From: Rhodobacteraceae bacterium S2214
GTDB taxonomy: Bacteria; Pseudomonadota; Alphaproteobacteria; Rhodobacterales; Rhodobacteraceae
Assembly: GCA_025141675.1 (NCBI GenBank)
Contig: CP081161.1
Location: 2,020,001 to 2,084,000 of the forward strand
Direction: 5' to 3'
DNA: 64,000 nt
Part shown: piece by piece, positions 55,247-64,000 of the stretch
How positions within the stretch are numbered: position 1 is the first letter of the stretch
How the letters are laid out: each line of letters begins with the position of its first letter
Notes under the pieces: model-generated
Database searches by the model: none
What the model was told of the DNA's origin: nothing
Seen by the model: the letters and a program-made list of their open reading frames with translations, nothing else
Translations under genes and position numbers: made by a program

Positions 55247-57421
55247 TTACCGCGATTTAGGACCGCCGCGCCGTGGTGGCTGACCGCCACCTTTGCCGCC
55301 CGGGCCTTTACGACCACCCGGTTTTCCACCCGGAGGAGTGAACCGTTTCGACGTGTCACCCGCACTTGCGCGTGGTTTGGCTGGCCGTCCATCATCGGAT
55401 TTCTTGAACCCGCCTGATTTACCACCCGGTTTCCCTTTGAAACCGCCTGGTTTGCCGCCGTCTGACTTGCCCTTGTAAGCAGGGCGTTCGCCATCGCGCG
55501 GTTTGTATGGTGGTTTTGGTCCACGTGCCACAACGGCATCGCCGTGATCTTTGCGCGCTGGTTTGCTAAAGTCTGTCTTCTTGTGTCGTGATTTGCGCGT
55601 CGTGTCGTCGGACCCCGGACGTGCAACAGGTGCCATATCGTCCTGGCGGGATGGTGGCGGGGCTGAACGGTCACGAGGTTTGTCGAACTTTTTGTCGCCG
55701 CGCGGACGGTCATCGCGAGACTTGTATTCGCCGCGTGGCTTGTCGTCGCGCCCTTTGTAGTCACCGCGGGGTTTGTCATCACGGTACTGTTTCTTGCTCG
55801 GACGTGCGCCGCGCTCTGAAATCTGGGGTACACCTTCAAGCTGTGTTAGCTTGGCTTGGTTTTCCAAGGTCATGTCGCCGCCAACTGCTTTGAGGAAGTT
55901 CGGGACAGCTGCTGCTGAAATCTCGACATAGGTTTCTTGTGGCTGAATGCGGATCGCACCAATTTCTTTCTTGGTGATGTCGCCGGCCTTGCAGATCATT
56001 GGCAGCAACCAACGCGCTTCGGCTTTGCCTTCGCGGCCCACATCAACACTGAACCACTTGGACGGACCAAACGGCGCACGTTCTTTGCGTTCACGTGGTT
56101 CGCGAGCGCCCGCGGGGGCGTTTGGATCAACGATTGTAAGTTCTTCCGGCGCTGACTGTTTGCCTTGGAAAAGGCGCAGGTAGGCAGCCGCGATTTTCTC
56201 GGGTGCATGTTGGGCCAGTAGTTTTGTCGCGAATGCCGTTTCGTCTTCGGTGAAATCAGACGACCAAACGTCATCATTCAACAGACGTTCTTCGTCTTTG
56301 GCTTTCACTTCGTCAGCAGACGGCGGGGACGCCCATTCCGCTTTCAACTTGCCCCACTTCAGCAGGTTTTCCGCACGGCGACGCATCTTTGGCGTGACGA
56401 TCAGTGCGGAAATACCTTTACGGCCCGCACGACCCGTCCGGCCAGAACGGTGCAGCAGGATTTCAGCGTTTGTTGGCAGTTCAGCGTGGATCACCAATTC
56501 GAGATTCGGCAAATCGATCCCGCGCGCAGCAACGTCTGTCGCGACGCAAACCTTTGCACGACCGTCGCGCATGGCTTGCAGCGCATGTGTTCGTTCTTGC
56601 TGCGACAACTCACCTGACAGTGCGACAGTCGCAAAACCACGGTTCGACAGGCGTGTTGTTAGGCGTGTGACCATCGCGCGTGTGTTCGCAAAGACAATGG
56701 CATTGGGCGCATCGTAATAGCGCAGCGCGTTGATGATCGCGTTATCTGCGTCGTACTGGGTACAGGTGAGGGCGCGGTATTCGATGTCGGAATGCTGCGT
56801 TTCTTTTGTGACGGTGGAAACCCGTACCGAATCCTTCAGGTAGGATTTCGCAAGTTTCGCGATCATCGGTGGCACCGTGGCCGAGAACATCAAAGTGCGG
56901 CGGTCTTCTGGAGCTTCACCAAGGATGAATTCTAGGTCTTCGCGGAACCCAAGGTCGAGCATCTCATCCGCTTCGTCCAAAACGATGGCACGCATGTCGG
57001 ACATATCCAACGTGCCGCGCATGATGTGGTCTTTCAAACGACCCGGCGTGGACACTACGATATGCGCGCCACGGTCCAACGCACGACGTTCGTCGCGGAA
57101 ATCCATGCCACCAACGGTGGACGCAATCGTGGCACCTGCTGCTGCATACAGCCACTGCAATTCGCGTTTTACCTGCAAGGCAAGTTCACGAGTTGGGGCA
57201 ATACAAAGCGCTAAGGGGCGACCTGCGGGACCGAACGTGCCGTCCTCGGACAGGATAGTTGGGCCAATCGCCAAACCAAAGCCAACTGTCTTACCAGAAC
57301 CGGTCTGGGCGGATACCAGCAGATCTTTGCCTTCCAACTCAGGGTTGGTGACAGACTCCTGCACAGGTGTGAGGGTGTCATAGCCTTGTTTTTCAAGGGC
57401 TGCTGCGAGGGTCGAGATCAT
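55247..57421 (-). CDS. DEAD-box RNA helicase with long basic tail
   Basis: A 724-residue helicase. AQTGSGKTVGFGLA near residue 35 (motif I), PTRELALQVKRELQWLY (Ia), STPGRLKDH, VLDEADEMLD (II), FSATVPPM (III), VFANTRAMVTRL, CVATDVAARGIDLPNLEL (V) and HRSGRTGRAGRKGISALIV (VI) define the core. A DbpA-like RNA-binding module lies near 470-545. The final 180 residues are disordered and rich in Lys, Arg, Gly and Asp with repeats such as RDDKPRGDYKGRDDKPRGEY. Probably a ribosome-assembly or cold-shock helicase of the CsdA/DbpA group. Confidence 0.92.
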   Translation of the reverse strand: MISTLAAALEKQGYDTLTPVQESVTNPELEGKDLLVSAQTGSGKTVGFGLAIGPTILSEDGTFGPAGRPLALCIAPTRELALQVKRELQWLYAAAGATIASTVGGMDFRDERRALDRGAHIVVSTPGRLKDHIMRGTLDMSDMRAIVLDEADEMLDLGFREDLEFILGEAPEDRRTLMFSATVPPMIAKLAKSYLKDSVRVSTVTKETQHSDIEYRALTCTQYDADNAIINALRYYDAPNAIVFANTRAMVTRLTTRLSNRGFATVALSGELSQQERTHALQAMRDGRAKVCVATDVAARGIDLPNLELVIHAELPTNAEILLHRSGRTGRAGRKGISALIVTPKMRRRAENLLKWGKLKAEWASPPSADEVKAKDEERLLNDDVWSSDFTEDETAFATKLLAQHAPEKIAAAYLRLFQGKQSAPEELTIVDPNAPAGAREPRERKERAPFGPSKWFSVDVGREGKAEARWLLPMICKAGDITKKEIGAIRIQPQETYVEISAAAVPNFLKAVGGDMTLENQAKLTQLEGVPQISERGARPSKKQYRDDKPRGDYKGRDDKPRGEYKSRDDRPRGDKKFDKPRDRSAPPPSRQDDMAPVARPGSDDTTRKSRHKKTDFSKPARKDHGDAVVARGPKPPYKPRDGERPAYKGKSDGGKPGGFKGKPGGKSGGFKKSDDGRPAKPRASAGDTSKRFTPPGGKPGGRKGPGGKGGGQPPRRGGPKSR

Positions 57422-57506
57422 AAGGTGCGTTCCGCTGATAGATAAGTGTTGCCGCCTATGCCTCTTGGCCCCGCGTGTCTAGTGGGAAACGGCGTGCGGG
57501 CAGCAG

Positions 57507-58367
57507 CTATGCGCCGATGGTCGGCAGATTAGTCGGTGTTGGCGCTTTGTGAAACAGGGATTGTCCTGTCCGTCGCGTGAAGCTGCGCAATACCCAGTAG
57601 GTGATAACGATTAAGATGGTGGGAAGTAGAAAGCTCGAGGCGTCCAAATCGGACGAGACAAGGTTTTCGGTATCCGTGGCTTCGGTTTCGGACAACGCTT
57701 GCCCTAGCATCACGTAGCTGTTCCAAATCATATGCAGAAAGATTGGTGGCCAAATGCTATTGGTTTGCAGGCGAATTGCGCAGAACAACGCCCCAAGAGC
57801 GGTCGCATTGAGAACTTGAAAAGCAGTCAACGAAACCGCTTGCCCCAAACCGAGATTGACGAGGTGCAGCAGGCCAAATGCAACGGACGATATGGCCACC
57901 GCTGTGATTAACTGGTGCTTTTCACGCAGCGCACCAAAGACGATACCGCGGAACATGACTTCCTCGGACAGGCCCACAAAAAAGTTCAACATCAAAACGA
58001 TTGTGATGATCGCAATTGGTCCGGCGACATTTTCGCTTGTCATCAGTGCAATGGAGAACCCGAGCGCGCCAAGGGCTGGAAATGCGCCGACCCACAGGAA
58101 CGACCGTATACCTGAACGATCATATGGGCCCTGAAACCCTGTGATGTCCGACCATTTTAAGCCCCAGACGATCAATACAAGGGTGATCGCCATAATGGCT
58201 TGCCATGCCACACCATTGGTCAACGCGTCAAAAGTCATGACGCCAGTGCCTTCTGTCACATCCACAGCGCCCCATATCGCATAGGGAAGCGCAAGGATCA
58301 GGGTCAGCGCAAAAAGCAGTCCCGCCGCAATCGTGCGGGGATGCTTGCGGGCAAAATGGCGGATCAT
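57507..58367 (-). CDS. CPBP-family intramembrane glutamic endopeptidase
   Basis: A 286-residue membrane protein with about eight hydrophobic segments. The active-site motifs are VGLSEEVMFRGIVFGALREK (EExxxR with the catalytic Glu pair), SVAFGLLHLVNLG (His) and PPIFLHMIWNSYVM (HxxxN). The fold is that of Rce1/CPBP proteases that cleave in or near the membrane. The substrate is unknown. It is not tightly linked to either neighbour. Confidence 0.9.
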   Translation of the reverse strand: MIRHFARKHPRTIAAGLLFALTLILALPYAIWGAVDVTEGTGVMTFDALTNGVAWQAIMAITLVLIVWGLKWSDITGFQGPYDRSGIRSFLWVGAFPALGALGFSIALMTSENVAGPIAIITIVLMLNFFVGLSEEVMFRGIVFGALREKHQLITAVAISSVAFGLLHLVNLGLGQAVSLTAFQVLNATALGALFCAIRLQTNSIWPPIFLHMIWNSYVMLGQALSETEATDTENLVSSDLDASSFLLPTILIVITYWVLRSFTRRTGQSLFHKAPTPTNLPTIGA

Positions 58368-58397
58368 TTTTGATGTCCAATGAGGGTACGCATGAGA

Positions 58398-59207
58398 TTA
58401 CACAGTTTTGCGCTGCATCCACAACCAAGGGGTCGGGCCATCACGCCATTCCCATAGCGCAAGCAGGCGGTCAAGGTCACCGAGCCCCGCCATCCAGTCA
58501 GGCAAGTCATCGCTGCTAAACGCGCGGCCAAGTTCCTTGATATGGTGTGTTTCAGCAAAGCGGCCTGCGATCCGTTCCGTTAGGCCGGGAATCATATTCT
58601 CGTGCACTTCGACAAGAATGTTGGCGCGTCGCAGGCCTTTGGCGCGATCTGGATCGAGTAGGGCGTCTTCCGCCCCTTCGATATCGCAGATGATCGTTGT
58701 GTCTTGGGCGCGGCAAATATCGAAATCAGCATGCGTGAGCTTTCCGCCCACCTTCACTCTGTTTGATACATAGTTAGTTTTAGCCAGTTCCACTGCGCGT
58801 TCCTGAGCCGTTTCATTTGTATCGCGGGCCCAGACAATACCGTTAGGCAATCGGCGGGCCAGACCGATGGCGTAATACCCTTCCGCGCACCCAACATCGA
58901 TGATGAGCGGTGGCGCCGCTTTGATAATGTCCTCGATCACTGGTGCGAGCGTTTTCTCGTAAATACCCAGCAGTCGCGGCACGCGTCCACCTTCTGACGC
59001 AGGCACATTGTAGATCATATCCTTGAAAGGACCTGAAGGAATGGTGGTCCCGTTTTGCCCAATCACAGTGTTCTCCAGCAATTTTGCCCGCCACTTAGCG
59101 AGATGTCGCAAGGCCGCGTCTAGCTTTTGGGGTGTCGGATCACCGCTAAGCAGTTCCAGAATGTGCTCTTGGGTGTTGATGGAAAGTGGGCTTGGTGGCT
59201 TTGTCAT
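58398..59207 (-). CDS. SAM-dependent methyltransferase
   Basis: A 269-residue Rossmann-fold methyltransferase. IIDVGCAEGYYAIGLARRLP near residue 110 is the SAM-binding loop, and TTIICDIEGAEDALLDPDRA contains the acidic motif II area. No family-specific catalytic residues are seen; it resembles FkbM-like or small-molecule methyltransferases. I start at ATG 59207 (MTKPPSPLSINTQ). Its first bases overlap the preceding HD gene, making it the last gene of a compact operon. Confidence 0.8.
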   Translation of the reverse strand: MTKPPSPLSINTQEHILELLSGDPTPQKLDAALRHLAKWRAKLLENTVIGQNGTTIPSGPFKDMIYNVPASEGGRVPRLLGIYEKTLAPVIEDIIKAAPPLIIDVGCAEGYYAIGLARRLPNGIVWARDTNETAQERAVELAKTNYVSNRVKVGGKLTHADFDICRAQDTTIICDIEGAEDALLDPDRAKGLRRANILVEVHENMIPGLTERIAGRFAETHHIKELGRAFSSDDLPDWMAGLGDLDRLLALWEWRDGPTPWLWMQRKTV

Positions 59208-59800
59208 CCGGTCCCGAACCAATCATCGAGCCGCGCGCGAAGTGCGATCCACAGTGCTGGCGCACCCCGGCTGACCTTTGCGCCAACGCGGTCTTCGACC
59301 TGCACGCGGCTCACATTGTATTCCGTCCATGATTGCCCGCCGGTTTCGAGGTTCGAGATCACCGGCTGCACGCGGTCGATGGATTTGGCAAAGATGGCGT
59401 CGTCCGTTTCAGCGGCTTCGAATTCGTCCCAGAGGGCGCGGAAATCGTCGCGTTGATCATCCGGTAAAAGGCCAAAGATACGATCCGCCGCGATTTTTTC
59501 TTCCGCGGCTTGGGCATCGGGATCACGGGCCGCAGCGCTATGAATTGGCGTGTCGCCCGCATCAATTTCGACAAGATCATGAATCAACATCATTTTCAAA
59601 ACGCGCGTGATATCGACGGGTTTTGCCGCATGTTCAGCCATGACTAAAGCATAAAGGGCGACATGCCACGAATGTTCACCTGTATTTTCAAAGCGGGAAC
59701 TGTCGCACAGTTTTGTGGCGCGTAATACCGATTTGAGCCGGTCTGCTTCAGTGAGAAATGCGAATTGCGCGTCGATACGCGTTTGGGCCAAGTCTTTCAT
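59204..59800 (-). CDS. HD-domain phosphohydrolase (YfbR/HDDC2-like)
   Basis: A 198-residue metal-dependent phosphohydrolase. SSRFENTGEHSWHVALYALV (His ligand), LKMMLIHDLVEIDAGDTPIH (the HD pair) and AKSIDRVQPVISNLETGG (distal Asp) form the active site in the order of HDDC2/YfbR 5'-deoxynucleotidases. It probably dephosphorylates deoxynucleoside monophosphates. It overlaps the methyltransferase start by four bases and follows the 144-residue gene by nine. Confidence 0.9.
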   Translation of the reverse strand: MKDLAQTRIDAQFAFLTEADRLKSVLRATKLCDSSRFENTGEHSWHVALYALVMAEHAAKPVDITRVLKMMLIHDLVEIDAGDTPIHSAAARDPDAQAAEEKIAADRIFGLLPDDQRDDFRALWDEFEAAETDDAIFAKSIDRVQPVISNLETGGQSWTEYNVSRVQVEDRVGAKVSRGAPALWIALRARLDDWFGTG

Positions 59801-59809
59801 AAGCGGAAC

Positions 59810-60244
59810 CTATGTGGCGTTGGCAGGCTTGTCCATGTCAGGGCGTTTGATCTGGTCGAACAAATCGCCAAATCCGTTCCATGGGTACAGGCCGTGGATG
59901 GCGTTTGTGAAGGCTTCGATCACGGCTGGATCATGCACAGGCGTGTTCGGAAAACCTGCCGATGCAGCTGCGTCATAGTCAAAAACGGATCGAAACCGTG
60001 GGATTTGATTGAAACCTGCAAGCGACCATTGTTCGGACCGCAAAGCTGCGTCGTCGCAGCGCACCAATGAAATCACATCGGACAGTACGAAAGGCGCAAC
60101 TGACGCCGTCCGATCTGTCTTTTGAAAAGAGATTCCGCAGAACACAACGTTGTCGGAACCAGCAGATGTTTCAAACACTTGCCCGACGCCAAATGTGCCG
60201 TCGAGCAAGGGAATGCGAAAATAATCTGCTTGATCGTAGATCAT
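59810..60244 (-). CDS. Hypothetical protein, weak resemblance to Imm26-type proteins
   Basis: A 144-residue soluble protein with no signal peptide. The opening YFRIPLLDGTFGVGQVFETS resembles the beta-hairpin that opens Imm26-type proteins, but the resemblance is only by eye. The C-terminal part is rich in Asp and aromatics (FRSVFDYDAAASAGFPN, LYPWNGFGDLFDQI). No toxin gene is nearby, so an immunity role is not supported. It overlaps the upstream 91-residue gene by four bases. Confidence 0.65.
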   Translation of the reverse strand: MIYDQADYFRIPLLDGTFGVGQVFETSAGSDNVVFCGISFQKTDRTASVAPFVLSDVISLVRCDDAALRSEQWSLAGFNQIPRFRSVFDYDAAASAGFPNTPVHDPAVIEAFTNAIHGLYPWNGFGDLFDQIKRPDMDKPANAT

Positions 60245-60516
60245 GCGATCTCGGTTGGACCGTCCTGTTGCGGTTGGTCTGCTGGGGCGGCAGCCGCCGC
60301 CGTACGTCTTGCAACACTTTCCGCCAGCATTGTCCGCGCACGTTTTTCTGCGCGACGTACTCGGATCGCCGTCAGATATGCCTCTTCAAGCGATTGCGAT
60401 GACGCGCCAAGGATTTCCCCGATGCGATCAACGATCTTTTCATCACCACTTGCTTCGGCTTCGGCCAAAGCTTGGTCAGCCAGTTCGTTCGCGGTGTTAT
60501 CTGTATATTCTGACAT
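60241..60516 (-). CDS. Small conserved acidic/helical hypothetical protein
   Basis: A 91-residue protein, largely helical and acidic at the N terminus (NTANELADQALAEAEASGDE) with a basic middle (AIRVRRAEKRARTMLAES) and an Ala/Pro tail ending PQQDGPTEIA. No catalytic motif is seen. It starts three bases after the hydrolase stop and overlaps the next gene by four, so it is part of the operon. Conservation could not be tested. Confidence 0.75.
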   Translation of the reverse strand: MSEYTDNTANELADQALAEAEASGDEKIVDRIGEILGASSQSLEEAYLTAIRVRRAEKRARTMLAESVARRTAAAAAPADQPQQDGPTEIA

Positions 60517-60519
60517 GAT

Positions 60520-61173
60520 TTACCGTGTATTTTCGGTCAAACGCTGGCGGACATAATCCGTCACCGTATCGATCATCGGATCCATATGCGGATCTTCAAA
60601 GAAGTGGCCAGCACCTTCCATCGTGTTGTGCGTGATGGTGATACCTTTTTGCTCGTGCAGTTTGTTCACGAGGTTCACGGTATCCTGTGGCGGTGCCACG
60701 CGGTCGTTTGACCCGTTCATGATCAGACCAGAAGACGGGCAGGGCGCCAGAAAGCTAAAGTCATACATGTTCGCAGGTGGGGAAATCGAAATGAAACCCG
60801 TGATTTCAGGACGGCGCATCAGCAGTTGCATGCCGATCCATGCACCGAATGAGAAACCAGCAACCCAGCAATGCTTGGAGTTGTTGTTCATCGACTGCAG
60901 ATAATCGAGCGCGGACGCCGCATCGGACAATTCGCCCACACCTTGGTCGTACTCACCTTGGGACCGACCTACGCCGCGGAAATTAAACCGCAAAACAGTG
61001 AAGCCCATCTTATAGAAAGCGTAGTGCAGGTTATAAACAACGCGGTTGTTCATGGTCCCACCAAACTGTGGATGCGGGTGCAGGACGATCGCAATCGGTG
61101 CATCGCGGTCTTTTTGCGGGTGATAGCGGCCTTCAAGGCGACCTTCTGGTCCGGGGAAAATAACTTCGGGCAT
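60520..61173 (-). CDS. Dienelactone-type alpha/beta hydrolase
   Basis: A 217-residue hydrolase of the COG2945 type. ITIVLHPHPQFGGTMNNRVV-like sequence (here PIAIVLHPHPQFGGTMNNRV), VLRFNFRGVGRSQGEYDQG, AGFSFGAWIGMQLLM with the nucleophile Ser, NGSNDRVAPPQDTVNLVNKL with the Asp and MEGAGHFFEDPHMDP with the His are all present. It is cytoplasmic; the substrate is unknown. It heads the five-gene operon ending at 58398 and is divergent from iscR. Confidence 0.9.
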   Translation of the reverse strand: MPEVIFPGPEGRLEGRYHPQKDRDAPIAIVLHPHPQFGGTMNNRVVYNLHYAFYKMGFTVLRFNFRGVGRSQGEYDQGVGELSDAASALDYLQSMNNNSKHCWVAGFSFGAWIGMQLLMRRPEITGFISISPPANMYDFSFLAPCPSSGLIMNGSNDRVAPPQDTVNLVNKLHEQKGITITHNTMEGAGHFFEDPHMDPMIDTVTDYVRQRLTENTR

Positions 61174-61245
61174 GAGCGTCCGTTTTTTTGTTCTCGGTGA
61201 TGGCGCATTTCATCAGGTGTATTCTTGACGAAAACGCTCAGGCAC

Positions 61246-61262
61246 CTTAGAAAGATTCTAAA
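61246..61262. promoter_or_regulatory. Irr box / iron control element upstream of iscR
   Basis: CTTAGAAAGATTCTAAA matches the alphaproteobacterial Irr/ICE pattern TTTAGAA-N3-TTCTAAA at all but the first base. It is a perfect TTAGAA/TTCTAA inverted repeat with a three-base spacer, about 87 bases before the iscR ATG. Irr is known to act on such sites under iron limitation. Confidence 0.75.
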
Positions 61263-61348
61263 CTTGGGCCGATTGGTCCAATGACTGGTGATTTGACCTA
61301 ATCGCGCTGCACGCAAAGGTCAATGTCATTAACCTGATGGGATGTAAG

Positions 61349-61807
61349 ATGAAGCTAAGTACAAAGGGACGTTATGCGGTAGTCGCTTTGGCCGACTTGG
61401 CGCTGCAGCCTGACGGGGCGTTGGTCAATTTGACCGAGATTTCCAAACGGCAAGATATCTCATTGGCCTATCTCGAGCAGTTGTTCGTGAAATTGCGTCG
61501 TGCCGATCTTGTTGTGTCCGTACGTGGACCGGGCGGTGGGTATCGTTTGGCGCAGCCCGCTTCTGAAATCCGAGTGGTTGATATTCTCAGCGCGGTTGAT
61601 GAGACCGTAAGCGCCATGCACAAAGGTGCCGGTGCGTCAGGTGCCGCATCAGGGTCGCGGGCCCAATCGTTGACAAACCGTTTGTGGGAAGGGCTGAGCG
61701 CACATGTTTACGTCTTCTTGCATCAAGCGCGGTTGTCCGATGTTGTCGGAAACGGTCTTGCGCCGTGTCCGGCTGTTCCGGCCTTGTTTGAAGTCGTGGA
61801 TGAATAG
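61349..61807 (+). CDS. iscR: IscR-type Rrf2-family regulator
   Basis: A 152-residue Rrf2 protein heading the Fe-S assembly locus. MKLSTKGRYAVVALADLALQ and EISKRQDISLAYLEQLFVKL form the winged helix. The region that normally has three Cys ligands (about residues 90-106) reads AMHKGAGASGAASGSR with none; the only Cys is in GLAPCPAVPAL near residue 140. This matches what was reported for the unusual R. sphaeroides IscR, where cluster binding does not use the E. coli ligand set. I start at ATG 61349; an ATG 12 bases upstream adds a Cys. Confidence 0.92.
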   Translation: MKLSTKGRYAVVALADLALQPDGALVNLTEISKRQDISLAYLEQLFVKLRRADLVVSVRGPGGGYRLAQPASEIRVVDILSAVDETVSAMHKGAGASGAASGSRAQSLTNRLWEGLSAHVYVFLHQARLSDVVGNGLAPCPAVPALFEVVDE

Positions 61808-61901
61808 GGATGGTGGTATTTCCGGAACATTTGGTCGATTTTTCCAGAAAAATCGGGGTCGTCCGGCACGATACTCGTGATCAAACGCAGGCGTGTTTCT
61901 G

Positions 61902-62942
61902 ATGGCACGTGTTTATTTGGACCATAACGCGACAGCGCCTGTGCGCGCCGAAGCGAAGGCTGCAATGATCGCTGCCATGGACATTGTTGGTAATCCGTCG
62001 TCCGTCCATGCAGAAGGGCGTGCTGCGAAAAAGCTGCTTGAGCAATCACGCGCAGATATTTCGGACGCGTTGGGTGCAGCTGGTGCCGACATTGTGTTTA
62101 CGTCGGGTGCGACAGAATCTGCGGCCCTAATACTTGCGGGTCGTGATTTGCAGGGATCCGGCTTGGAACACGCCGCCGTTGCTGCGTGGATCGATCCGGT
62201 TCTGCCAGTCGTCAATGGCGTAGTTCAGGTTGATGATCCGACACGGGCAGTTGTTCAGCTTGCGAATTCCGAGACGGGTTTGATCCAGAAAGTTGATGGC
62301 GTGGCTGTAACTGACATCACGCAAGGGTTCGGCCGTGTTCCGTTTGCTTTTGATTGGTCCAGTGTCGGGGCTTCGATCTTGTCAGCGCATAAGTTTGGTG
62401 GCCCGAAAGGTGTTGGTGCATTGATTGTGCACGCTGGCGCTGATGTCGCAGCGCAGATCAAGGGCGGTGGGCAAGAAATGGGGCGTCGGTCAGGGACTGA
62501 AAACCTGATCCTGATTGCTGGTTTTGCGGCGGCTGCGAAGGCTGCACAAAAAGATTTGACCGAAGGCCGCTGGGAGCAGGTTGCGCAATTTAGAAATATT
62601 CTAGAAAAGGCCATTGAGGACGCGACCCCCGACACTATTTTTGTAGGACAGGACGGCGCGCGGTTGCCCAATACCAGTTGTTTCCTCAGCTCCGGCTGGA
62701 AAGGTGAAACGCAGGTGATGGCAATGGACCTCGCGGGATTTGCGGTTTCGGCGGGGTCAGCCTGTTCAAGCGGCAAGGTCAAGATTGGCGGCGTGCTGCC
62801 GGCGCTTGGCTATTCAGATGAATTGGCGTCGTGTGCGCTCCGGGTGTCGCTCGGGTTGGATACGACGGAAGACGATGTACTGCGCTTTGCGGATGCATGG
62901 GCGCGGAAACGAAAGAAGATCAGCGCAGCAGCCGCTGCGTAA
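61902..62942 (+). CDS. Cysteine desulfurase
   Basis: A 346-residue PLP enzyme that draws sulfur from cysteine for Fe-S clusters. [20 protein letters not shown] opens it, [18 protein letters not shown] is the cofactor region, [20 protein letters not shown] contains the PLP Lys, and [16 protein letters not shown] the persulfide Cys. This Cys context (SACSSG) belongs to the IscS/NifS-type group rather than SufS, although it lies in a suf locus, as in other alphaproteobacteria. I start at ATG 61902 ([10 protein letters not shown]). sufB starts 14 bp after its stop. Confidence 0.92.
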   Translation: MARVYLDHNATAPVRAEAKAAMIAAMDIVGNPSSVHAEGRAAKKLLEQSRADISDALGAAGADIVFTSGATESAALILAGRDLQGSGLEHAAVAAWIDPVLPVVNGVVQVDDPTRAVVQLANSETGLIQKVDGVAVTDITQGFGRVPFAFDWSSVGASILSAHKFGGPKGVGALIVHAGADVAAQIKGGGQEMGRRSGTENLILIAGFAAAAKAAQKDLTEGRWEQVAQFRNILEKAIEDATPDTIFVGQDGARLPNTSCFLSSGWKGETQVMAMDLAGFAVSAGSACSSGKVKIGGVLPALGYSDELASCALRVSLGLDTTEDDVLRFADAWARKRKKISAAAAA

Positions 62943-62956
62943 GAGAGGAAAATGCG

Positions 62957-64000
62957 ATGACAGCTTTGGACGAAGTTCAAGTCAAAGATGGTGTAGATCA
63001 GGAAACCGTGGATGCGGTTTCGGCGCTGTCAGGCAACTACAAATACGGCTGGGAAACAGAGATCGAGATGGAGTATGCGCCAAAGGGCGTTAACACCGAT
63101 ATCGTGAAACTGATTTCCGGTAAAAACAACGAACCCGAATGGATGACCGAATGGCGTCTTGAGGCGTTTGCGCGTTGGGAAAACCTTGAAGAACCCACAT
63201 GGGCGATGGTCAACTACCCTGACATCGATTTCCAAGACATCTACTACTATGCCCGCCCAAAGAGCATGGAGGAAAAGCCGAAGTCGTTGGACGAGGTCGA
63301 TCCAAAGCTGCTCGCGACATATGAAAAGCTTGGTATCCCGCTGAAAGAACAGATGATCCTAGCGGGCGTCGAAGGTGCCGAAGATATTCCTGTGGAAGGC
63401 CGCAAGGTCGCTGTGGATGCGGTGTTTGATTCCGTATCTGTGGGCACGACGTTCCAGAAAGAGCTGGAAAAAGCTGGCGTAATCTTCTGTTCGATCTCTG
63501 AGGCGATTGAAAAGCACCCTGAGCTGGTCAAGAAATACCTCGGCACGGTGGTTCCACCATCCGACAACTTCTACGCGACGCTGAACTCCGCCGTGTTTTC
63601 TGACGGGTCTTTCGTCTACATCCCGCCGAACACACGTTGTCCGATGGAACTGTCCACCTACTTCCGTATCAACGCGGAAAACACCGGCCAGTTTGAGCGC
63701 ACGCTGATTATCGCGGACAAGGGGTCTTACGTGTCTTATCTCGAGGGCTGTACTGCGCCGAAACGCGACACCGCCCAGCTGCACGCAGCTGTGGTTGAGA
63801 TCATCGTCGAAGAAGACGCCGAAGTGAAATATTCCACGGTTCAGAACTGGTATCCCGGCGATGAAGACGGGAAGGGCGGCATCTACAACTTCGTGACCAA
63901 ACGTGCGGATTGCCGTGGCGACCGGTCTAAAGTGATGTGGACCCAAGTTGAAACCGGCTCTGCTGTGACGTGGAAATACCCGTCATGCATCCTGCGCGGT
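62957..64000 (+). CDS. sufB: Fe-S cluster assembly protein SufB (3' end outside window)
   Basis: An open frame of 348 residues runs off the window; full SufB is about 500 residues. The ATG has AGAGAGGAAAA in front. [79 protein letters not shown] and [17 protein letters not shown] are diagnostic. It is the central scaffold of the SufBCD complex, on which clusters form. sufC and sufD are expected downstream. Confidence 0.97.
   Translation, partial: MTALDEVQVKDGVDQETVDAVSALSGNYKYGWETEIEMEYAPKGVNTDIVKLISGKNNEPEWMTEWRLEAFARWENLEEPTWAMVNYPDIDFQDIYYYARPKSMEEKPKSLDEVDPKLLATYEKLGIPLKEQMILAGVEGAEDIPVEGRKVAVDAVFDSVSVGTTFQKELEKAGVIFCSISEAIEKHPELVKKYLGTVVPPSDNFYATLNSAVFSDGSFVYIPPNTRCPMELSTYFRINAENTGQFERTLIIADKGSYVSYLEGCTAPKRDTAQLHAAVVEIIVEEDAEVKYSTVQNWYPGDEDGKGGIYNFVTKRADCRGDRSKVMWTQVETGSAVTWKYPSCILRG

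Noticed and set aside
55231..55839. A 202-codon frame in the helicase tail
   Set aside because: Alternative frame of the repetitive tail; composition (Asn, Thr, His, Arg) follows from the repeat and no start site is evident.
59810..60244. Toxin-immunity pair involving the Imm26-like protein
   Set aside because: No toxin or secretion gene is nearby and the similarity is a short opening segment only.
62589..62605. TTTAGAAATATTCTAGA, a second Irr-like box
   Set aside because: One arm deviates and it lies deep inside the cysteine desulfurase coding sequence, where such a site would not control a promoter.

Overview
The window reads as a chromosomal segment of an alphaproteobacterium of the order Rhodobacterales (Roseobacter group). 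This rests on the gene complement rather than a database match: the hybrid kinase CckA with a perfect CtrA-type box in front of it, an iscR-cysteine desulfurase-sufB locus preceded by an Irr-type iron box, a Fur/Mur-type regulator, the carboxynorspermidine route to polyamines, a cobalamin cluster, and a dispersed intergenic element of a kind I associate with this group. A genus cannot be fixed (Loktanella/Yoonia/Octadecabacter-like is only a guess). No phage, insertion sequence, CRISPR array or rRNA operon is visible; there is one tRNA gene.

Layout. 1-2.5 kb: end of a DUF294 nucleotidyltransferase-like gene, a membrane protein and a membrane-anchored PAS/exonuclease protein. 2.5-9.7 kb: TIGR00266 protein, cupin, enolase, DMT transporter, Fur/Mur, ZntB, PhzF, GNAT and a small membrane ORF. 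9.7-18 kb: tyrS, anmK, an MttB-type methyltransferase, an outer-membrane barrel protein, a PEP-mutase-like lyase, an aminotransferase, soxR with a perfect SoxR operator, and a divergent small-ORF/VOC pair. 18-26.3 kb: carboxynorspermidine decarboxylase and synthase, MmcQ/YjbR, cysS, cimA, a phytoene-synthase-like gene and an MFS transporter. 26.3-31.6 kb: cobB-cobA and, divergently, cbiD-cobK followed by a DNA glycosylase and an esterase in tightly overlapping order. 31.6-37.5 kb: diguanylate cyclase, HNH nuclease, then zwf-pgl-pgi (oxidative entry into Entner-Doudoroff/pentose phosphate metabolism) behind a perfect LacI-type palindrome, thioesterase and RidA. 37.8-46.2 kb: tRNA-Gly(CCC), a RACo/RamA-like corrinoid-activating protein, guaB, an RsmB-type methyltransferase and cckA. 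46.2-55 kb: bglA-glk, HpcH aldolase, aspartic protease with a 32-residue lipoprotein behind it, marC, ABC-F, ndk, YqaE and DUF4112. 55-64 kb: DEAD helicase, CPBP protease, a compact five-gene minus-strand operon, then iscR, cysteine desulfurase and sufB, which runs off the window end.

Connections. bglA-glk-pgi-zwf-pgl-eno would take beta-glucosides through glucose and glucose 6-phosphate into central metabolism, and LacI-type or half-site sequences occur near three of these loci. The MttB-type protein, the corrinoid reductive activator and the cobalamin genes point to corrinoid-dependent methyl transfer. Redox and iron control are represented by SoxR, Fur/Mur, IscR and an Irr box.

I did not find a clearly new multi-gene system. 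The best leads are small: a 51-codon ORF translationally coupled to a VOC gene behind a SoxR operator, a Cys-rich mini-ORF ahead of cysS, tandem terminators ahead of the barrel gene suggesting a small RNA, a tiny lipoprotein paired with an aspartic protease, the sensor-like exonuclease, and the dispersed hairpin repeat.
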